From positions 1 to 64,000 of the forward strand of contig NZ_JBMOUD010000016.1 in assembly GCF_049319665.1 (NCBI RefSeq): 64,000 nucleotides of DNA, read 5' to 3'. Below, piece after piece: positions 61,505 to 64,000 of the stretch (the first letter of the stretch is position 1; each line of letters starts with the position of its first letter). The translations under genes and the position numbers were made by a program. The notes under the pieces are model-generated. The model was not told the origin of the DNA. It did not search any database and saw nothing but the letters and a program-made list of their open reading frames with translations. Origin of the DNA: JBMOUD01 sp049319665 (GTDB lineage: Bacteria > Pseudomonadota > Gammaproteobacteria > Enterobacterales > Enterobacteriaceae).

Positions 61505-62258
61505 AGCGATTGCTTTACGCAAAGTGACCAAACGCTTTTCTGGCAATACCATCCTTGATGAAGTCAATCTGGATATTCCTGCCGGTTCGGTGACCGTGAT
61601 CCTTGGCCCATCGGGTTCGGGCAAATCGACGTTATTACGCTGTATTAACCATCTGGAAAAGCTCGACGGCGGCACGATTCGTATCGGCGGTGAGCTGGTG
61701 GGATATAAGCAAAAAGGCCAGGCATTGCACGAGTTGAGCAGCAGTGAAATTGCTCGTCAGCGTCGCGAAGTGGGCATGGTGTTCCAGCAGTTTAATTTAT
61801 TCCCGCATCGTACCGTGTTGCAAAACATCATCGACGCGCCAATGCGGGTGAAAAAACAGAGCCGCCAGCAGGCAACCGAGAAGGCTAAAGCATTACTTAA
61901 GCAAGTGGGGCTAGCCAGTCGTGAGGATGCGTGGCCGCAGCAACTTTCTGGTGGTCAGCAGCAGCGCGTGGCGATTGCTCGTGCTCTGGCCATGGACCCT
62001 GGCGTCATGCTGTTTGACGAACCGACCTCGGCGCTCGACCCCGAACTGGTTGGCGAAGTGCTGCAAGTCATCAAACAACTGGCACACTCTGGCATCACGA
62101 TGGTGATCGTCACCCATGAAATCGGCTTCGCCCGCGAAGTGGCTGACAATATTGTCTTTATGGAAGAGGGCAAAATCATCGCCGCAGGGCCAACGCAAAG
62201 CGTGCTAGACGATCCAAAAAACAGCCGAGTCAGAGACTTTATTTCAACAGTTTTGTAG
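61497..62258 (+). CDS. polar-amino-acid ABC ATPase
   Basis: A 253-residue GlnQ/HisP-type ATPase: Walker A GPSGSGKST, Q-loop VFQQFNLFPHRT, signature QLSGGQQQRVAIARAL, Walker B VMLFDEPTSALDPE and the switch histidine in IVTHEIGFA. It overlaps the permease by 8 bp. It is followed by repeat element E before the reductase gene. Confidence 0.93.
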   Translation: MAEAIALRKVTKRFSGNTILDEVNLDIPAGSVTVILGPSGSGKSTLLRCINHLEKLDGGTIRIGGELVGYKQKGQALHELSSSEIARQRREVGMVFQQFNLFPHRTVLQNIIDAPMRVKKQSRQQATEKAKALLKQVGLASREDAWPQQLSGGQQQRVAIARALAMDPGVMLFDEPTSALDPELVGEVLQVIKQLAHSGITMVIVTHEIGFAREVADNIVFMEEGKIIAAGPTQSVLDDPKNSRVRDFISTVL

Positions 62259-62346
62259 CGTTGATGACCGAGTCATCGCTGTCATATAGAAACGATTATT
62301 ATATAGCGATAGTGCTGGTTCGGTCGCTTATGAGTTGATAAGTAAT

Positions 62347-62578
62347 ATGTCAGCGTAGCCGAACGCGCCCGGCAAGGGTTTTAAGGCGAAAACCCTTGCA
62401 TCCCGCGCCTTGCGCTTAGCTTGTCGGGTCGCTGCGCGACTTCCCGCGTTCACGCCTTTAGTCGGACGGGGCGGTTTCAACAATCATCCCTGATTGTTCA
62501 ACCTAAATCGGCCATCCTTGGCCGATTTCCCCTGACTAAAGTCGTTCACTTGGCCGACAAGATGCGCTTTTAAGTTCA
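62347..62578 (+). repeat. structured intergenic repeat, family 2, element E
   Basis: Direct counterpart of element F. It has a conserved 5' flank, stem 1 of 11 perfect pairs (GCAAGGGTTTT, 62372-62382 with 62389-62399), loop AAGGCG, then ATCCCGCGCC. It goes on with the conserved TTAGCTTGTCGGGTCGCTGCGCGAC, hairpin 2 with loop TCCC (AACAATCA/TGATTGTT, 62479-62498) and hairpin 3 (AAATCGGCC/GGCCGATTT, 62505-62528). It ends GGCCGACAAGATGCGC. Confidence 0.75.
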
Positions 62579-62661
62579 ACAAACAGGTCAAAACAAGAAC
62601 CTAACTTACATCTCTAACATTTTCACGGCGCGCTTCGCCCCCATTTCTCCAGGAAATAATA

Positions 62662-64000
62662 ATGACTCAAAAGCCGATGATGCATAGCTCGCATTGGGGG
62701 GCGTTCAGCGCAACCCCGAATGGTGATTCCCTCTCGATTGAACCTTTTAGTGGCGATCCTGATCCTAGTCCGCTGCTGGATAATTTCACCAACGCCTTAA
62801 ATCACCCGATACGCGTAGCTTGCCCAATGGTGCGCCGTGGTTGGCTGGAGAATGGCCCTGGGCCGGATGACAGGCGTGGCGTAGATGACTATGTTCCTGT
62901 CAGTTGGGATGAAGCCTATCGCTTGATTGCGCAAGAGTTGCAACGAGTGGGCGATAGCGCCGGTATTGAAGGTATTTTTGGCGGTTCTTACGGTTGGTCC
63001 AGCGCCGGGCGTTTTCATCATGCACAAAGTCAGGTACACCGTTTTTTAAATACCGTCATGGGCGGTTATGTCCGTTCGGTCAACAGCTACAGTTCGGGGT
63101 CATCGGCGGTGTTATTGCCGCATATTATTGGTGACTTAAACGAAATTGCTCGTCGTGGCGTCAGTTGGCAAGATATTGCAACGCATTCAGAAATTGTGTT
63201 GGCGTTTGGCGGTCTGGCATTAAAAAACTCGCAGGTTGCCAGCGGTGGATTGAGTGAGCATACCGAGCGCGGTTTTATGCAACAAGCTGCGGCGCGTGGT
63301 GCGCGTTTTATTTCTGTTAGCCCGATAAAAAGTGATTTACCGATTGAAGCACAGGGCGAATGGCTGGCGCTACGTCCGGGGACGGATGCCGCCTTCATCC
63401 TCGGCCTGCTGTCGGTTTTAATCGAACACAAGCTAACTGACGACGACTTTTTGCAACAATACTGCGTCGGTTGGGAAGCGATGCGTGCCTATATCCTCGG
63501 TGAGGAAGATGGTCAGGTGCGTGATGCCCAGTGGGCGGCTGAAATTTGTGGCATCGACGCTGACACCATCCGTACGCTAGCGCGAGAACTGCATGGCAAG
63601 CGGGTACTGGTGACGGTTGCCCACGCTTTACAGCGCGCTGAACATGGCGAACAGCCTGTTTGGCTCGGACTGGTGCTGGCAGCAGCATTGGGTCAGCCGG
63701 GGTTACCCGGCGGTGGTTATACCTACGCGCTGGGTGCATTAGGCCATTATGGTAAACATCATAATCTGGTGTCGATTCCGGCTCTGCCACAGGGCAAAAA
63801 TGGTACCGATCGCTTTATTCCGGTGGCACGTATTGCTGACATGCTGCTGCATCCGGGGGAGCGTTTTGATTACAACGGCAAAAGCTATCTCTACCCTGAA
63901 ATCAAGCTGGCTTATTGGGCCGGGGGTAACCCGTTCCATCATCATCAAGACTTAGCCCGCCTGCGCCGCGCGTTTAACCGTCTGGATACGCTGATCGTGC
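62662..64000 (+). CDS. BisC/TorZ-type molybdopterin reductase (partial, runs off window)
   Basis: The first 446 codons of a Mo-bis-MGD enzyme of the DMSO/TMAO/biotin-sulfoxide reductase family; no stop before the window end. Family landmarks are ACPMVRRGWLENGPGPDDRRG, the likely molybdenum serine in FGGSYGWSSAGRFHHAQSQ and WAGGNPFHHHQDLARL. The absence of a Tat leader and of N-terminal iron-sulfur cysteines points to a cytoplasmic BisC-like enzyme (E. coli BisC about 777 residues), reducing S- or N-oxides such as methionine sulfoxide or biotin sulfoxide. AGGAAATAATA lies before the ATG. It follows the ABC importer. Confidence 0.85.
   Translation, partial: MTQKPMMHSSHWGAFSATPNGDSLSIEPFSGDPDPSPLLDNFTNALNHPIRVACPMVRRGWLENGPGPDDRRGVDDYVPVSWDEAYRLIAQELQRVGDSAGIEGIFGGSYGWSSAGRFHHAQSQVHRFLNTVMGGYVRSVNSYSSGSSAVLLPHIIGDLNEIARRGVSWQDIATHSEIVLAFGGLALKNSQVASGGLSEHTERGFMQQAAARGARFISVSPIKSDLPIEAQGEWLALRPGTDAAFILGLLSVLIEHKLTDDDFLQQYCVGWEAMRAYILGEEDGQVRDAQWAAEICGIDADTIRTLARELHGKRVLVTVAHALQRAEHGEQPVWLGLVLAAALGQPGLPGGGYTYALGALGHYGKHHNLVSIPALPQGKNGTDRFIPVARIADMLLHPGERFDYNGKSYLYPEIKLAYWAGGNPFHHHQDLARLRRAFNRLDTLIV

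Overview
The window comes from a gammaproteobacterium of the order Enterobacterales. It carries a complete astCADBE arginine-succinyltransferase operon beside spy, a divergent dsdA/dsdC pair, a divergent ptrR/sad pair, fhuF, clcB, an OmpC/OmpF-type porin, an orphan Hcp/Tlde1 type VI module and a BisC-type reductase. Moderate GC, TATACCC-ended MITEs and several families of intergenic repeats suggest Hafnia or a neighbouring genus (Hafniaceae/Yersiniaceae). That genus call is inference; no rRNA or housekeeping marker lies in the window.

Layout. 1-4.1 kb is an AT-rich mobile island: a short tyrosine recombinase, a duplicated palindromic control region, a secreted-protein gene broken by an in-frame stop, and a translationally coupled HEPN nuclease / DUF262 pair that looks like an anti-phage cassette. 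A degenerate direct repeat brackets it. 4.1-5.1 kb holds a DUF6678 gene, a broken Ner/SfsB-like regulator and an XRE regulator. 5.1-7.7 kb is a GNAT/MFS operon divergent from a LysR gene whose start codon sits in a perfect palindrome. 7.8-10 kb is a DUF4034 protein plus an unannotated 39-residue membrane protein. 10.5-13 kb is D-serine catabolism without the permease DsdX. 13.1-22.1 kb holds spy, a YdcR-type MocR regulator and the ast operon behind a sigma-54 promoter. 22.8-27.6 kb is an OsmVWXF-type ABC importer followed by a flavin monooxygenase. 27.8-29.3 kb is the Tlde1 effector / immunity / Hcp module. 29.6-30 kb is a ParD antitoxin whose 3' end lies in a MITE, with no ParE.

30.1-34.6 kb pairs a membrane desaturase with a PhnD-like binding protein, then an ACS-family transporter with an NAD-dependent epimerase/dehydrogenase. 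35-38.2 kb holds a DUF1460 lipoprotein, ptrR and sad. 39.4-47.6 kb holds an alcohol dehydrogenase, ClcB, a porin, an acyltransferase and an inverse autotransporter without passenger. 48.2-51.9 kb holds fhuF (Fur box upstream) and a Baeyer-Villiger monooxygenase/esterase pair. 51.9-56 kb is a polyol-type catabolic operon (FAD dehydrogenase, class I aldolase, FGGY kinase). 56.3-59.2 kb is a MoxR ATPase with a DUF2201/VWA partner. 59.7-64 kb is an amino-acid-type ABC importer followed by a BisC-type molybdoenzyme that runs off the window.

The two strongest candidates for something new are: (1) six intergenic elements (22.2, 34.7, 38.4, 38.7, 39.0 and 62.4 kb) in which stems change sequence but stay perfectly paired around conserved loops, a covariation pattern expected of a selected structured RNA or ssDNA element; and (2) the 3.7-kb integrase / HEPN-DUF262 island at the left edge.
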